64,000 bases of DNA, from assembly GCA_035455745.1 (NCBI GenBank), contig DATIEP010000088.1, forward strand, positions 1-64,000, written 5' to 3'. The notes below the pieces were generated by a model. The model worked only from the letters and a program-made list of their open reading frames with translations, was not told the origin of the DNA and did not search any database. Position numbers and translations under genes: made by a program. The stretch comes from JADGGM01 sp027307005. Its GTDB lineage: Bacteria > Gemmatimonadota > Gemmatimonadetes > Gemmatimonadales > Gemmatimonadaceae. Shown here piece by piece: positions 42,587 to 51,304 of the stretch (position 1 is the first letter of the stretch; the number at the start of each line of letters is the position of its first letter).

Positions 42587-44661
42587 TGCCCCGTCGTCGC
42601 GGCCGATCCGCCCGCGGCCAGCACCAGCCGCCGGAGCTGCGGAATGATCGCCAGCCGCAACAGCCCCCGCGGCGCGGCGAGCGAATCCAGTTGCGCCAAT
42701 CGACCCGAGGTCCACGCCGGCGCCGCGGGCTGGCCGCCTTCCAGTTGCCGCAGCGCTTCGGCGCCGATCGCGCCGGCCGTCGCCAGCGCGGCGGCGGCGC
42801 TGTCGGCGTCGGTCAGCAGCGGCGCGCGCGCCGTGAGCGCGGCGATGGCGGGCGCGATCTGCTGCCACTGGGTGAACATCGTCGCCAACGAGTCACGCAG
42901 GCCAGCGCCGCGCTCGGGCGCGTGAAAGAGCGTGTCGAGCATCCTCGACAGCGCGCGCCCACCCGCCGCGTCGGGCGTCACGATGTCGCCCGGCGCCACC
43001 AACGGCGTGAACGACGTAGGACGGCGCATGTGCATCCGCTGCCCCAAGCTCACCGGCTCGACCACACGCTGCAGCTCGCGCAGCGGCGCGATGCCGTCGG
43101 TTTGCGCGATCAGCCGCCACAGCGCGTCGGGCCCGGAAAGATGATGCACGCCGACATCGGCCAGCTCCACATTCACCGCGCCTAACCGGCGATACATGTC
43201 GTTCACCTTCACCACCGTGCCCGGCGACCACAACCGCTCGGCGATCGCCGCCGTACGCGGCCAGATGCGCGAGTCGATCGTTTCCGGAGTCACCAGCTCG
43301 CCCCACATGCAGGCCTCTCCGCCTAACACACGCCCGGCCTGCGCGCTGTCCAGATCCGCTCCCGCGGGAATCGGGTCCACTGCGTACAGTTGGCCCGCGC
43401 TCGACATCGCATCCAGATAGTAGCCTGCCGAGAGAATTCCCGAGTAGCCCTGCTGCGCCGCCGCGAAGAGCGAGGCCTGACCGCGCCACGATTGAATCAC
43501 CACGTCGTGCGGAAGATCGGGATGCAGAATCTCGTCCCACCCCACGACGCGCTTGTGTTGGGCGGCGAGGATGCGCGCGAGCCGCCGATTGAAGTACGCC
43601 TGCAGCGCGCCGAAATCCTTGAGCTTGTGGCGTCGCATGAACCGGTGGATCGCCGCGTTGGGCTCCCATGCGCGCGCATCCACCTCATCGCCGCCGATGT
43701 GCCAATACCGATCCGGAAAGAGCGGCGCCATCTCGGCCACGAACCGGGTGATGAACCGGTACACCGATTCGCGCGCCGGATCGAACGCGGCGGCCGTGAA
43801 GTTGTAGTCCGTGGGGAGTGAATATGGTCCGGGCGCGCTGGCGAGCGCCGGGTATCCCACGAACCAGCTGATCGAGTGCCCCGGCATGTCGAACTCGGGG
43901 ACCACGCGAATGCCCCGATCGCGTGCGTACGCCACCACCTCGCGTATCTGCGCCTGCGTGTAATACGATCCGCCGGAGCCGAGCTCCTGCAACTTCGGGT
44001 AGCGCTTGCTCTCGACGCGGAATCCTTGATCGTCGCTCAGATGCCAGTGCAGCACGTTGAGCTTGACGGCCGCCATCGCGTCCAGATTGCGCTCGATGAC
44101 GTCCACCGGTTCGAAGTGCCGCGACACATCGATCAACAGGCCGCGCCAGGGAAACCGGGGGCGATCGGCAATGTGCGCCAGCGGAATCGTGAAACCCGCG
44201 CTCCCGCCCGTGACTAACTGTTGAAACGTCTCCAGTCCGCGCAGCGCGCCAACGACCGTCGCCGCGCGAAGCTCGGCACGAAACGTCGTCACGTCGAGCG
44301 TGTACGATTCATTTTCGTTGACCGATTGCACGGCGTCGCCGGGGCCGCGCACGTCGATCACGAGCGTGCCTAACAAGGAGTCGCGCGCCACCGCGTGCGA
44401 CAACGGCAATCCGGTGCGGCGCGCCAGTCGCGCGATCGCCCGGTCGGTGGCGCGGAGGAGCCGGCCGTTCTTGAAGCGGGGCACCGCGACGCGGAACGAG
44501 GATGTGAGCGCAAGCTGTCCGCCCGAATCGACATGAATCGACGCGGGCATCGGCATGAGCGACAGGTGAGCGACCGCGGTGGAGTCGAACGATTGAGCTG
44601 CGCCAGACGTCGCAGCAGCGACGAGCACCAGACCGAGCGAGAACGAAAAAGACGGGTGCAT
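42583..44661 (-). CDS. Secreted GH20 beta-N-acetylhexosaminidase
   Basis: The 692-residue enzyme has a signal peptide (MHPSFSFSLGLVLVAAATSGAAQ), an N-terminal GH20b-type domain (PMPASIHVDSGGQLALTSSFRVAVP), and a catalytic TIM barrel. Barrel landmarks are RFPWRGLLIDVSRHFEPVDVI, KLNVLHWHLSDDQGFR, RVVPEFDMPGHS and the catalytic pair in WHIGGDEVD (D325, E326). The 200-residue C-terminus is less conserved and alpha-helical. It should release terminal GlcNAc or GalNAc from chitin or glycans in the periplasm or outside. A G-rich tract lies just upstream of the start. Confidence 0.93.
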   Translation of the reverse strand: MHPSFSFSLGLVLVAAATSGAAQSFDSTAVAHLSLMPMPASIHVDSGGQLALTSSFRVAVPRFKNGRLLRATDRAIARLARRTGLPLSHAVARDSLLGTLVIDVRGPGDAVQSVNENESYTLDVTTFRAELRAATVVGALRGLETFQQLVTGGSAGFTIPLAHIADRPRFPWRGLLIDVSRHFEPVDVIERNLDAMAAVKLNVLHWHLSDDQGFRVESKRYPKLQELGSGGSYYTQAQIREVVAYARDRGIRVVPEFDMPGHSISWFVGYPALASAPGPYSLPTDYNFTAAAFDPARESVYRFITRFVAEMAPLFPDRYWHIGGDEVDARAWEPNAAIHRFMRRHKLKDFGALQAYFNRRLARILAAQHKRVVGWDEILHPDLPHDVVIQSWRGQASLFAAAQQGYSGILSAGYYLDAMSSAGQLYAVDPIPAGADLDSAQAGRVLGGEACMWGELVTPETIDSRIWPRTAAIAERLWSPGTVVKVNDMYRRLGAVNVELADVGVHHLSGPDALWRLIAQTDGIAPLRELQRVVEPVSLGQRMHMRRPTSFTPLVAPGDIVTPDAAGGRALSRMLDTLFHAPERGAGLRDSLATMFTQWQQIAPAIAALTARAPLLTDADSAAAALATAGAIGAEALRQLEGGQPAAPAWTSGRLAQLDSLAAPRGLLRLAIIPQLRRLVLAAGGSAATTGQ

Positions 44662-44677
44662 GAAACGACGGCGTGAA

Positions 44678-44705
44678 GGGGGGCGAGGGGGGAGGGGGCG
44701 AGGGG
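44678..44705 (+). promoter_or_regulatory. Potential G-quadruplex upstream of the hexosaminidase gene
   Basis: Four long G-runs (44678-44683, 44687-44692, 44694-44698, 44702-44705) are joined by loops of 3, 1 and 3 nt, a textbook quadruplex pattern. It starts 17 bp upstream of the minus-strand start codon, with the G-rich strand being the template strand. The corresponding mRNA leader is C-rich and shows no Shine-Dalgarno. Confidence 0.6.
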
Positions 44706-44894
44706 TCGAGGCGACTTGGCTCGAGGTGCGAGATCAGTGCGTGTCCACCGGGATGACGATCGGCGGACGAGATCGGTGGCGGGCTGCTATCGGAAACCGG
44801 TGTTGTTGTGTGCTCGTGAATTGCGCCCGAGTTTCGGGTAGCATGAGTTTATGACATTTACGCTCCTGAAGAAACGGACAGAGCACGCGCTCCG

Positions 44895-45515
44895 TCAGCG
44901 GCCGATCGCCGCGCGGAGCGATCGCGCGGCCTGCTCCGGATCACTCGCGCCGAAAATCGCGCGAATCACTGCGACGCCGGCCGCACCTGCGGCAATGGCG
45001 TGAGCAGCGTTGGTCGCGTCGATTCCACCGATCGCCACCGCAGGCTTCTTCGTGAGCGCAATGAGATCCGTGAGGCGGGATGTGCCGATCGACGCGCCGG
45101 CGTCGGGCTTCGAATCTGTCGCATAGATGGGCCCGATGCCTACGTAGTCGGCGTCGGCCGCAAGCGCTACCTCCGCATCCGTACCGACGCTCGCGCCGAT
45201 GATGAATGCGCGCGGCACGACGCGACGCAGCGCCGCCGGCGGAATGTCTTCCAGTCCCACGTGCACTCCGGCCGCGCCGGCCGCGATCGCGACATCGGCT
45301 CGATCATTCACGATGAGCGGAACGCCCGGAGGAAGCGACGCGACGAGCGCGCGCGCCACTTCCACCATGGTCCGGGCATCGGCATCTTTGAGTCGCAATT
45401 GAATCATGGTCGCGCCGCCGCGCGCCGCGGCCTGCGCGCGAGCGATGAGACCGGCCGCATCGCCCCGCACGCCGTCGGTGATTGCGACCAGGGTCAGCTT
45501 TTCAGGAGCGAGCAT
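44895..45515 (-). CDS. thiE: Thiamine-phosphate synthase
   Basis: The 206-residue TIM-barrel enzyme shows the ThiE pattern: GGATMIQLRLKDAD (pyrimidine-diphosphate site), PLIVNDRADVAIAAGAAGVHVG, GASVGTDAEVALAADADYVGIGPIYATDSK, and PAVAIGGIDATNAAHAIAAGAAGVAVI (phosphate site). It joins HMP-PP and THZ-P to thiamine phosphate. AAGGA lies 6-7 nt before the ATG, inside the diverging aroH coding sequence. No TPP riboswitch fits, because the start is 2 bp from aroH. No other thi genes are nearby. Confidence 0.93.
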   Translation of the reverse strand: MLAPEKLTLVAITDGVRGDAAGLIARAQAAARGGATMIQLRLKDADARTMVEVARALVASLPPGVPLIVNDRADVAIAAGAAGVHVGLEDIPPAALRRVVPRAFIIGASVGTDAEVALAADADYVGIGPIYATDSKPDAGASIGTSRLTDLIALTKKPAVAIGGIDATNAAHAIAAGAAGVAVIRAIFGASDPEQAARSLRAAIGR

Positions 45516-45517
45516 GG

Positions 45518-45886
45518 ATGTCCTTGCAGGATGAGCGGCACTTCGGCGCTCTGCGCGGCGCCACGACCATCGATCGCGACGAGCCCGCCCACGTTCGCGA
45601 TGCCACGCGCGAGCTGCTCGAGCACATGGTCGCCATCAATAACATAGCGGTCGCCGACATCATCAGCGTGGTCTTCACCGTCTCGCAGGACATCACGAGC
45701 GACTTTCCGGCGCGCGCGGCGCGTGATCTGGGCTGGGTGGACGTGCCGCTTCTGTGCGCCACCGAGATTCCGGTGCAGGGGGGCCTGGCGCATTGCATCC
45801 GGGTGCTGATCCATCTGGAATCCGCGCGGCCGCGAAGCGAGCTGCGTCCGGTGTATCTGCGCGGCGCCGCGCATCTCCGCGACTAA
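45518..45886 (+). CDS. aroH: Chorismate mutase, AroH type
   Basis: The start at ATG 45518 gives 122 residues, with AGGAG 9 nt upstream. The trimeric AroH fold is recognisable from ALRGATTIDRDEPAHVRDATRELLEHM, NNIAVADIISVVFTVSQDITSDFPARAARDLGW, and VPVQ-like EIPVQGGLAHCIRVLIHLE, with the active-site arginines in RGATT and CIRVL. It converts chorismate to prephenate for Phe and Tyr. Its start lies 2 bp from the thiE start on the other strand. Confidence 0.92.
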   Translation: MSLQDERHFGALRGATTIDRDEPAHVRDATRELLEHMVAINNIAVADIISVVFTVSQDITSDFPARAARDLGWVDVPLLCATEIPVQGGLAHCIRVLIHLESARPRSELRPVYLRGAAHLRD

Positions 45887-45910
45887 CGGAACGCGGCGCA
45901 GCGGGGAACG

Positions 45911-46903
45911 CTACCTGCCGCTGTCGTGCTCGCGGCGAATCTCGGCCTTCGCCGCTTTGTGCTCCTTGAATGTCGTGCGGAACTCGTGGTGCCCATCGGT
46001 GTCGGCCACGAAATAGAGGTAGGGCACCGACGCCGGAAAGAGCGCGGCTTCGATGCTCGCGCGGCCCGGCGACGCGATCGGTCCCGGCGGCAGCCCGGCA
46101 TGGCGATAGGTGTTGTAGGGCGAGTCGACCTCGAGGTCGCGGTAGGTGACGCGATCGTGGTGTTCGCCTAACGCATATTGCACGGTCGGGTCGGCCTGGA
46201 GCGGCATCTGATCCTTGAGCCGGTTGTGATACACGGCCGCGATCACCGGCCGCTCCTCGGGCAGCCGCGCTTCCTTCTCGACGATCGATGCGAGCGTGAC
46301 GATGTCGTTGCGGCTCATCGCCAGTTGCTGCAGGCGGTCGTCCCACCGCGGATCCCACACCTGCTCGAAGCGGTGCACCATTTCACGCACGGCGTCGCGC
46401 GGCGAGGTGCCGTAGGCAAACACGTACGTGTCGGGAAAGAGATAGCCCTCGAGCGTCGGCGCCGGAACGTCCAACTCGCGCAACAGCGAGGTGTCCCGCA
46501 CGGCGGCTTCGACCGAGTCCGCGGGCGCGCCGAGGGCGGTGACTAACGCAGGCACGATCTCGCGCAGCGACCACCCTTCGGGGATCGTGAGCCGGCGCTC
46601 CAATCCTTGCCCTTCGTGCAACGCCTGCACCAGCGCGCTCCACCCCATGTCCCGCTGCAATCCATACGTGCCCGCCTTGATGTCGCGGTCACGGCCGGTC
46701 ACTTGCGCGTAGAGCCTGAAGAGCCGCGGCGATCCGACGAGGCCGGCATGATGCAGCGAGTCCGCGGCGACGCGAAACGTCGCGCCCGGCGGAATCGTCA
46801 CGCGCACGATGGGTCCGTGCGGCGAACCGCCGCACGACGCAAGCCCAACGAAGAGCACCGACGCGCCGAGGCGGCGCGCGTTAGCCCTCCATGTGCAACG
46901 CAT
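45911..46903 (-). CDS. mltG: Endolytic murein transglycosylase MltG
   Basis: I start at ATG 46903 (330 residues), which overlaps ruvX by 23 bp. The N-terminus has a hydrophobic stretch ending LFVGLASC, a plausible lipobox, where MltG normally has a membrane helix. A LysM-like segment (VTIPPGATFRVAADSLHHAGLV) and the YceG domain follow, with TLEGYLFPDTYVF, the catalytic glutamate in LASIVEKEARLPEERPVIAAVYHNRL, and PYNTYRHAGLPPGPIASPG. It cuts nascent glycan strands in the periplasm. It is the last gene of the rho-ruvX-mltG unit. Confidence 0.92.
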   Translation of the reverse strand: MRCTWRANARRLGASVLFVGLASCGGSPHGPIVRVTIPPGATFRVAADSLHHAGLVGSPRLFRLYAQVTGRDRDIKAGTYGLQRDMGWSALVQALHEGQGLERRLTIPEGWSLREIVPALVTALGAPADSVEAAVRDTSLLRELDVPAPTLEGYLFPDTYVFAYGTSPRDAVREMVHRFEQVWDPRWDDRLQQLAMSRNDIVTLASIVEKEARLPEERPVIAAVYHNRLKDQMPLQADPTVQYALGEHHDRVTYRDLEVDSPYNTYRHAGLPPGPIASPGRASIEAALFPASVPYLYFVADTDGHHEFRTTFKEHKAAKAEIRREHDSGR

Positions 46904-47399
46904 GTTGAAGCAGGATTGTGGCGGCAAGCGCATCAACATCCCCCTTCCGGCCACGCGTCGAGCCCTGCATCTCGCGGATGGCGCGGAGCGCCGCCGCGGT
47001 GGAGTACCGCTCATCGACGAATGAAACCGGCCAACCGGTACGCCGCTCGAGCTCGACGGCCACGCGCCGAACCTCCTGGCTGCGCGGCGTTTCGTCGCCA
47101 TTGTCGTCGAGGGGAAGACCGAAGACCACCGCTACAGCTTCCAGTTCCGTGCCGCGTTGCACGATCTGCGCGATGGGCGCCCGCTTTCCCGCGCGACGCG
47201 CGATGAAGCCGGCCGGCGACGCAATCGTGCGTGTGGGATCGGAGATCGCAAGGCCAACGCGGCGATCGCCGTAATCTATCGCGAGAACACGTCCGGGAAG
47301 AGACGCGCGGCCGGTGTCGCGACCGCGAGAGAAAGGGGAAGCGGGTGGAAGCGCGGACGGTCCGTGCGTCCCGCCTTCCTCGTCCCGCGTTCCGCTCAT
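46881..47399 (-). CDS. ruvX: Holliday junction resolvase-like RuvX (YqgF)
   Basis: At 172 residues this matches the YqgF/RuvX RNase H-like fold. It has the first catalytic Asp in VLAIDYGDRRVGLAISDPT, VVFGLPLDDNGDETPRSQEV, FVDERYSTAAA, and the last acid in GDVDALAATILLQ. In other bacteria it processes 16S rRNA 5' ends or resolves junctions. About 35 extra N-terminal residues rich in Pro, Gly and Ser precede the usual start, so a later start is possible. The ATG overlaps the rho stop by 4 bp. Confidence 0.93.
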   Translation of the reverse strand: MSGTRDEEGGTHGPSALPPASPFSRGRDTGRASLPGRVLAIDYGDRRVGLAISDPTRTIASPAGFIARRAGKRAPIAQIVQRGTELEAVAVVFGLPLDDNGDETPRSQEVRRVAVELERRTGWPVSFVDERYSTAAALRAIREMQGSTRGRKGDVDALAATILLQHALHMEG

Positions 47400-48646
47400 C
47401 CCTGCGCCATCGTGGCGAAAAACTCTTTGTTGGTCTTCGTGCGCTGCATGCGCTGGAGCAGAAACTCGATCGCTTCCGTGGACGGCATGTCGCCGAGAAA
47501 GTTGCGCAACAGGTACACGCGATTGAGCTCTTCCTGCGTGAGCAGCAATTCTTCTTTCCGCGTGCCCGAGCGCTGAATGTCGATCGCCGGGAAGACACGG
47601 CGATCTGCGATCTTGCGATCGAGCACGAGCTCCATGTTGCCCGTGCCCTTGAATTCCTCGAAAATCACTTCGTCCATGCGCGACCCCGTCTCGATGAGCG
47701 CGGTTGCGATGATCGTCAGCGAGCCGCCCTCGTCGATGTTGCGCGCCGCGCCGAAAAACCGCTTCGGCTTGTGCAACGCGTGCGCATCGACGCCGCCGGA
47801 GAGAATCTTGCCCGAGTGCGGCACGACCACGTTGTGCGCACGCGCGAGCCGCGTGATCGAGTCGAGCAGGATCACGACATCCTTGCCGTGTTCGACTAAC
47901 CGCTTCGCTTTTTCGATCACCATGTCGGCGACTTGCACGTGGCGATCCGCCGGCTCGTCGAACGTCGAGCTGATCACCTCCGCCTCGACCTGCTCCTGCA
48001 TGTCCGTCACTTCTTCGGGACGCTCATCGATGAGCAGCACGATGAGCGTGACCTCGGGGTGATTCTCGATCACTGCGTTAGCCATCTTCTGCATCAAGAT
48101 GGTCTTGCCCGCGCGCGGCGGCGCGACGATCAATCCGCGTTGTCCCTTGCCGATCGGCGCGATGATGTCCACCACGCGCATGCTCAGGTCGCCGCTCGTC
48201 GTCTCGAGGCGCAAGCGCTGGTCGGGATATCGCGGACGCAAATTGTCGAACGCGATGCGATGCTTGGCTTTTTCGGGATCTTCGTTGTTGATGGTCTCGA
48301 CCTTCAACAGCGCGAGATATCGTTCGCCTTCCTTCGGCGGACGCACCTGGCCGAGCACCGTGTCCCCGGTGCGCAGATCGAATCGCTTGATCTGCGATGG
48401 AGAGACGTAGATGTCGTCGGGACCGTACAGGTAGTTCCAATCCTGGCTGCGAAGGAAGCCGTATCCTTCGGGCAGGATTTCGAGCACACCTTCGCCGCGC
48501 AGGACGATGTCCGAGTCGAGCAGATTCTGCTCGATGCGGAAAATCAGGTCCTGCTTTCGCAGTCCCGAGAAGTTGGAGATATTCAAGCCCTCGGCCATCG
48601 TGTGCAGCTCGGCCACGGACTTCTGCTTCAACTCGGCGATATCCAC
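47396..48646 (-). CDS. rho: Transcription termination factor Rho
   Basis: I choose GTG 48646 (416 residues, VDIAELKQKSVAELH) because GGAG lies 9 nt upstream. A TTG at 48712 would add 22 residues without a ribosome-binding site. The Rho N-terminal helical domain is followed by the cold-shock-like RNA-binding domain (GVLEILPEGYGFLRSQDWNYLYGPDDIYVSPSQI) and the RecA-type motor. The motor has P-loop APPRAGKT, LLIDERPEEVTDMQ, LLDSITRLARAHN and the secondary site around SGGVDAHALHKPKRFFGAARN. A hexameric RNA helicase that ends transcription. A promoter lies about 160 bp upstream of the GTG. Confidence 0.96.
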   Translation of the reverse strand: MDIAELKQKSVAELHTMAEGLNISNFSGLRKQDLIFRIEQNLLDSDIVLRGEGVLEILPEGYGFLRSQDWNYLYGPDDIYVSPSQIKRFDLRTGDTVLGQVRPPKEGERYLALLKVETINNEDPEKAKHRIAFDNLRPRYPDQRLRLETTSGDLSMRVVDIIAPIGKGQRGLIVAPPRAGKTILMQKMANAVIENHPEVTLIVLLIDERPEEVTDMQEQVEAEVISSTFDEPADRHVQVADMVIEKAKRLVEHGKDVVILLDSITRLARAHNVVVPHSGKILSGGVDAHALHKPKRFFGAARNIDEGGSLTIIATALIETGSRMDEVIFEEFKGTGNMELVLDRKIADRRVFPAIDIQRSGTRKEELLLTQEELNRVYLLRNFLGDMPSTEAIEFLLQRMQRTKTNKEFFATMAQG

Positions 48647-48808
48647 GTACGTCGACTCCGAGGGTGGGGTGCGCTCACTCGGTGCAGATGCGCGACGCAA
48701 CCGCAGGGACAATTCGAGAAGCCCTCCCGATGCAGGCGGGAATGGACTCGGTCGTCACGACGATGTGCGCGGAGTGGTAAGGCGAGGAGGCGTGCAGTAG
48801 GCGTTGCC

Positions 48809-48837
48809 AAGGTAACGTCGCCAAAACAGGCGGTCAA
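48809..48837 (-). promoter_or_regulatory. rho promoter
   Basis: On the minus strand TTGACC (48837-48832) and TACCTT (48814-48809) are spaced by 17 bp, predicting a start near 48802. That gives rho a leader of about 155 nt to GTG 48646, long enough for the self-attenuation known for rho in Escherichia coli. The -35 is only 3 bp from the GTG start of the divergent protease gene. Confidence 0.65.
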
Positions 48838-48839
48838 GA

Positions 48840-49925
48840 GTGCCGAATTTCCCTATTGCAGAGTGCTTTGCGTACTGGCGTGTACTCGAGTTGGGGAGCC
48901 GCGAGATCATCGAAGGGCTTGTCAATCCGGAGCACGGCGGACCATCACCACTGCTCTCGTCCTACCTCTCGGACTGGGACGGATACTACTACTGGCAACG
49001 TGCGCTCGACGGTGACTGGCTGGTCCTCGTGCACGAACGCGCGCCGGTACGCGAGCGGTGGTGGCTGCATGCGGCGCTTTTTCTCGCGGCGATCATAACC
49101 ACCTCGGTCGGCGGCGCCATGTTCGCCGGTACGGTCGATCCGTGGCGCCTCCACACTTTTCTCCACCCGCAGGCCGGTTTCCCGTTTTCCCTGCCGCTGC
49201 TGGCCATCCTGCTCGCGCACGAATCGGGCCACTATGTGACCGCGCGGCGATATCGTGTCGATGCGAGCCCGCCGTATTTCATCCCGTTCCCCGCTGCTCT
49301 CGATCTGATCGGAACACTCGGCGCATTCATCAGACTCCGCTCACCCATGTTCGATCGGCGCACACTGTTCGACATCGGCGTCGCGGGTCCGTTAGCCGGC
49401 ATCGTGGTCGCGATTCCAGTGCTGCTGATCGGTCTCCACGGCAGCACCATGCTGCCGGGCGTCGCAACGCCGCTGGCATTCGCGCACCAGTTCGCGCGAT
49501 TCAACGGCGATCCGATTCTGATCGGTGACTCGTTGCTCCTCGCCGCATGCCGCGCCGTCCTCGGACTCCACGGATTGGTGGAGCTGAGCCCGCTCGCCGT
49601 CGCCGGGTGGGTCGGCATTCTCGTTACGTCGCTCAACCTCCTTCCGTTGGCCCAACTGGACGGCGGACACATCGCATTCGCACTGCATCCGCGCGCGCAG
49701 CTCTTCGTCGCGCGCGCGATGTGGCTGGCCCTCATTCCACTCGGCTTCGTCTGGAAGGGGTGGTGGTTCTGGGCCGTGCTCGGTTTGGCAATCGGACGCG
49801 GACGACTGGCGCATCCGCCCGTGATCGCACCCGAGCGGCCGCTCGACCAACGGCGACTCGTCGTCGGCTGGATTGCAGTCGTGCTGTTCATCATCACCTT
49901 CATGCCTCTCCCGTTGAGTCCCTGA
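48840..49925 (+). CDS. Site-2 protease family (M50) membrane metalloprotease
   Basis: The 361-residue protein has an N-terminal cytoplasmic part of about 75 residues (YYYWQRALDGDWLVLVHE) and six or more membrane helices. The zinc site is LLAHESGHYVTARRYRVDASPPYFIPFP, with HESGH (H127, E128, H131). The third ligand is in LNLLPLAQLDGGHIAFALHP. It belongs to the EGY1/cyanobacterial-like branch without a PDZ domain. It probably cleaves a membrane-bound substrate such as an anti-sigma factor, but none is next to it. The GTG start lies next to the rho promoter and has no strong Shine-Dalgarno. Confidence 0.88.
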   Translation: MPNFPIAECFAYWRVLELGSREIIEGLVNPEHGGPSPLLSSYLSDWDGYYYWQRALDGDWLVLVHERAPVRERWWLHAALFLAAIITTSVGGAMFAGTVDPWRLHTFLHPQAGFPFSLPLLAILLAHESGHYVTARRYRVDASPPYFIPFPAALDLIGTLGAFIRLRSPMFDRRTLFDIGVAGPLAGIVVAIPVLLIGLHGSTMLPGVATPLAFAHQFARFNGDPILIGDSLLLAACRAVLGLHGLVELSPLAVAGWVGILVTSLNLLPLAQLDGGHIAFALHPRAQLFVARAMWLALIPLGFVWKGWWFWAVLGLAIGRGRLAHPPVIAPERPLDQRRLVVGWIAVVLFIITFMPLPLSP

Positions 49926-50068
49926 CTTGCCGACGCGGGCGCCGTCTCACGCGGCGACTGGAACCATGCGTCCGCGCTCCTCATTACGTTCAAGGGAAGT
50001 TGCGCGCAGTCGATGTGCGGATACGTCGCGCTCGCTTGCGCCGATGTAAACCACAACCGGAACTCGAT

Positions 50069-51304
50069 GTGAGTGCATACCGCTTCCGCATCCGCCATCG
50101 GTTGGCGGGGCGTCGCTTTCGGTTTGGCTGTCTGCTTCCCGCCGCGCTCGTCATGGCGGCGTGTCATCATGCGCCGCCGCCGGCACCGCCGCCGCCGGAG
50201 GTGTCGGTGCTCACCGTCGAGCGGAAAACCATTCCTGCGGATTTCGAGTACGTTGGGCAAGCCGAGGCATCGAAGCGCGTCGAAGTGCGCGCGCAGGTGT
50301 CGGGCGTGATCATCGCGCGCCCGTACGTGGAAGGCACCGATGTGCGCAAAGGCGACGTGTTGTTCCGCATCGACCCGACGCCGTATGAAGCCGCCCTGCG
50401 CAGCGCGCAGGCGCAACAAGCCGACGCCGACGCCCGCTTCGCCAACGCCGAGCGGAATCTCAACCGCCTGGTGCCGTTGTTGGGCGAGCACGCGGTCGCG
50501 CAGAAGGATGTGGACGACGCGCGCACGGAAGAAGAGCAGGCGCGCGCGGCGGTGAACAACGCAAAGGGCGCGGTGGTGCGGGCGCAGCGCGACTACGACA
50601 ACACGTTCGTCCGAGCCGAAATCTCCGGACGTGCCGGGCGGGCGAACCTCGTGCTCGGCGCGTTAGTCAGTGGCCCAACGGACCTGCTCACGACGGTCGA
50701 GCAGGTGGATCCGATCTACGTGAACTTCAGCCCATCGGATCAGGACGTGCTGGCCTGGCGTCGAGGGCTTTCCGACAAGTCGCTCATCGCTGCACCCGGG
50801 CCGATGCAGGTGCGCGCGACGCTCGCCGACGGCAGCGTCTACCCGATCGAAGGCACGCTCGACTTCGCCGATCTGGCCGTCCAGCAGAACACCGGAACGC
50901 TCGCGCTCCGCGCGTCGTTCAAGAACCCGCAGCACACGCTGCTCCCCGGACAGTTCGTGCGCGTGACGCTACTGGGCATGAAGCGCGTCGGCGCCATCCT
51001 CGTCCCGCAGCGCGCCGTGCAGCAGAGCATCGGCGGGTCGTTCGTCTACGTCGTCGACTCGGCCAACAAGGTGAGCACGCGCGACGTGAAAGGCGACACG
51101 TTCGTCGGCGGCCAGTGGCTGATCAGCAGCGGCCTGACCGCCGGCGATCGCGTGGTGGTGGACGGCATTCAGAAAATCATGCCGGGAGTTCCCGTGCGTC
51201 CCGTCGCGTACGTGCCGCCGCCGGACACGGGGCGCGCGGCACGCGGCGACACCGTCCTGGCCGCGCCCCCCGGCACCGCGCTGCGGATCGGCACACATGA
51301 CTAA
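50069..51304 (+). CDS. RND efflux periplasmic adaptor (membrane fusion protein)
   Basis: I place the start at GTG 50069 (411 residues, VSAYRFRIRHRLAGRR), from which a lipoprotein signal runs to the lipobox VMAAC. Adaptor domains follow: the lipoyl half (DFEYVGQAEASKRVEVRAQVSGVI), an alpha-hairpin (EAALRSAQAQQADADARFANAERNLNRLV to NNAKGAVVRAQRDYDN), the second lipoyl half and the beta-barrel (LTLPGQF-like HTLLPGQFVRVTLLG). It links the RND pump to the outer-membrane channel in the periplasm. The gene overlaps the pump gene by 8 bp. Confidence 0.93.
   Translation: MSAYRFRIRHRLAGRRFRFGCLLPAALVMAACHHAPPPAPPPPEVSVLTVERKTIPADFEYVGQAEASKRVEVRAQVSGVIIARPYVEGTDVRKGDVLFRIDPTPYEAALRSAQAQQADADARFANAERNLNRLVPLLGEHAVAQKDVDDARTEEEQARAAVNNAKGAVVRAQRDYDNTFVRAEISGRAGRANLVLGALVSGPTDLLTTVEQVDPIYVNFSPSDQDVLAWRRGLSDKSLIAAPGPMQVRATLADGSVYPIEGTLDFADLAVQQNTGTLALRASFKNPQHTLLPGQFVRVTLLGMKRVGAILVPQRAVQQSIGGSFVYVVDSANKVSTRDVKGDTFVGGQWLISSGLTAGDRVVVDGIQKIMPGVPVRPVAYVPPPDTGRAARGDTVLAAPPGTALRIGTHD

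Noticed and set aside
44662..44894. TPP riboswitch or other leader for thiE
   Set aside because: This spacer is downstream of thiE, and thiE itself has no leader because aroH starts 2 bp away.
48647..48712. Upstream TTG start for Rho
   Set aside because: No ribosome-binding site, and the extra residues do not match Rho; GTG 48646 has GGAG at good spacing.
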